Source of the DNA: an uncultured Eubacteriales bacterium
Lineage (GTDB): Bacteria > Bacillota > Clostridia > Oscillospirales > Oscillospiraceae
Direction: 5' to 3'
Assembly (NCBI GenBank): GCA_900555735.1
Contig: USMI01000045.1
Span: forward strand, 1-12,385
Length of the DNA stretch: 12,385 nucleotides
In this document: in pieces, positions 12,153 through 12,385 of the stretch
Layout: each line of letters begins with the position of its first letter
How positions within the stretch are numbered: position 1 is the first letter of the stretch
Notes under the pieces: generated by a model
Told to the model about the DNA's origin: nothing
The model's database searches: none
What the model saw: the letters and a program-made list of their open reading frames with translations, nothing else
Translations under genes and position numbers: made by a program

Positions 12153-12385
12153 ATGAAACCGCAAAGGATCACCGCGCTCATTCTGGCACTGGCCTGCACC
12201 CTCACCACCCTCGCCGCCTGCGGCAGACGGGATGACGCCGCCGAGGAGACGCACGAGCCGCTTACCATTGTCTCCCTCTTTCCGGAAATGGATCATTTTA
12301 TCAAAAAGGTCCACGAAACATATCCGGAGATAAGAGATGAGCAAAACAGTTGGAAGGAACTGCCCCCAAACAAGGCAAACGGGAA
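12153..12385 (+). CDS. Lipoprotein, probable ABC-type extracellular solute-binding protein, 3' end missing
   Basis: 77 residues are visible. A lipoprotein signal peptide (MKPQRITALILALACTLTTL) is followed by the lipobox L20-A-A-C23, then a charged linker rich in acidic residues. The mature start PLTIVSLFPEMDHFIKKVHE, then TYPEI, resembles the first strand and helix of family-1 solute-binding proteins. After that the visible end (RDEQNSWKELPPNKANG) no longer looks like the family and base composition drops in GC. AGAAAGGA lies six bases before ATG. In this operon it could feed a sensory function to the LytTR/HPt pair, but the ligand is unknown. The late divergence could mean an insertion or a misjoin at the window edge. 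Confidence 0.75.
   Translation, partial: MKPQRITALILALACTLTTLAACGRRDDAAEETHEPLTIVSLFPEMDHFIKKVHETYPEIRDEQNSWKELPPNKANG

Noticed and set aside
1..12385. CRISPR array, tRNA or rRNA genes
   Set aside because: No regularly spaced repeats and no cloverleaf or ribosomal RNA sequence were seen on either strand.

Overview
The window looks like a chromosomal segment from a GC-rich, endospore-lineage Firmicute, probably a gut clostridium of the Oscillospiraceae type (Flavonifractor/Oscillibacter-like). The reasons are a clear Spo0A with a perfect 0A box nearby, the clustered order pyrH-frr-uppS-cdsA-dxr-rseP-ispG, GGAGG-type ribosome binding sites, and strong GC bias at third codon positions. The genus is inferred from style and gene content, not from a database match.

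Region 1 (1-6248, minus strand) is a compact housekeeping operon read right to left: pyrH (UMP kinase), frr (ribosome recycling factor), uppS (undecaprenyl-PP synthase), cdsA (CDP-diacylglycerol synthase), dxr and ispG (MEP isoprenoid pathway) and rseP (site-2 protease). ispG runs off the left edge. Gaps are 16 bases or fewer and uppS overlaps frr by 1 base. The exception is uppS-cdsA, where a 93-base structured inverted-repeat element occupies most of a 154-base gap. The operon links isoprenoid precursor supply (dxr, ispG) to the cell-wall lipid carrier (uppS) and phospholipid synthesis (cdsA).

Region 2 (6249-7353, plus) is a divergent metallo-beta-lactamase-fold hydrolase with its own promoter and a good intrinsic terminator.

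Region 3 (7394-8496, minus) is the oddest part. Three consecutive ORFs look rearranged. One joins the N-terminus of a DUF368 (polyprenyl-phosphate transporter) protein to the C-terminus of a PAP2 phosphatase. One is a small two-helix membrane protein broken by a +1 frameshift. One joins two sensor-kinase-like transmembrane helices directly to an OmpR-type winged-helix domain. The last could be a deletion scar or a working membrane-tethered regulator. 11-bp-periodic TTAAA-type repeats lie on both sides of it.

Region 4 (8617-9075, plus) holds a small, apparently well-translated two-helix membrane protein of unknown function, then two strong hairpins. Region 5 (9113-10508, minus) holds an RnfB-like polyferredoxin with four complete 4Fe-4S motifs and its own near-consensus promoter, preceded by spo0A.

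Region 6 (10509-12385) starts with a 486-base regulatory gap. It carries the spo0A promoter, a 12-bp palindrome, a perfect 0A box, a plus-strand sigma-A-like promoter, and a roughly 117-nt structured leader or small RNA ending in an intrinsic terminator. Downstream on the plus strand are a LytTR response regulator, an orphan HPt protein and the start of a lipoprotein that resembles an ABC solute-binding protein and is cut by the window edge. The layout suggests a Spo0A-linked, attenuated signalling operon. This is the best candidate for undescribed regulation here, with the chimeric genes of region 3 second.
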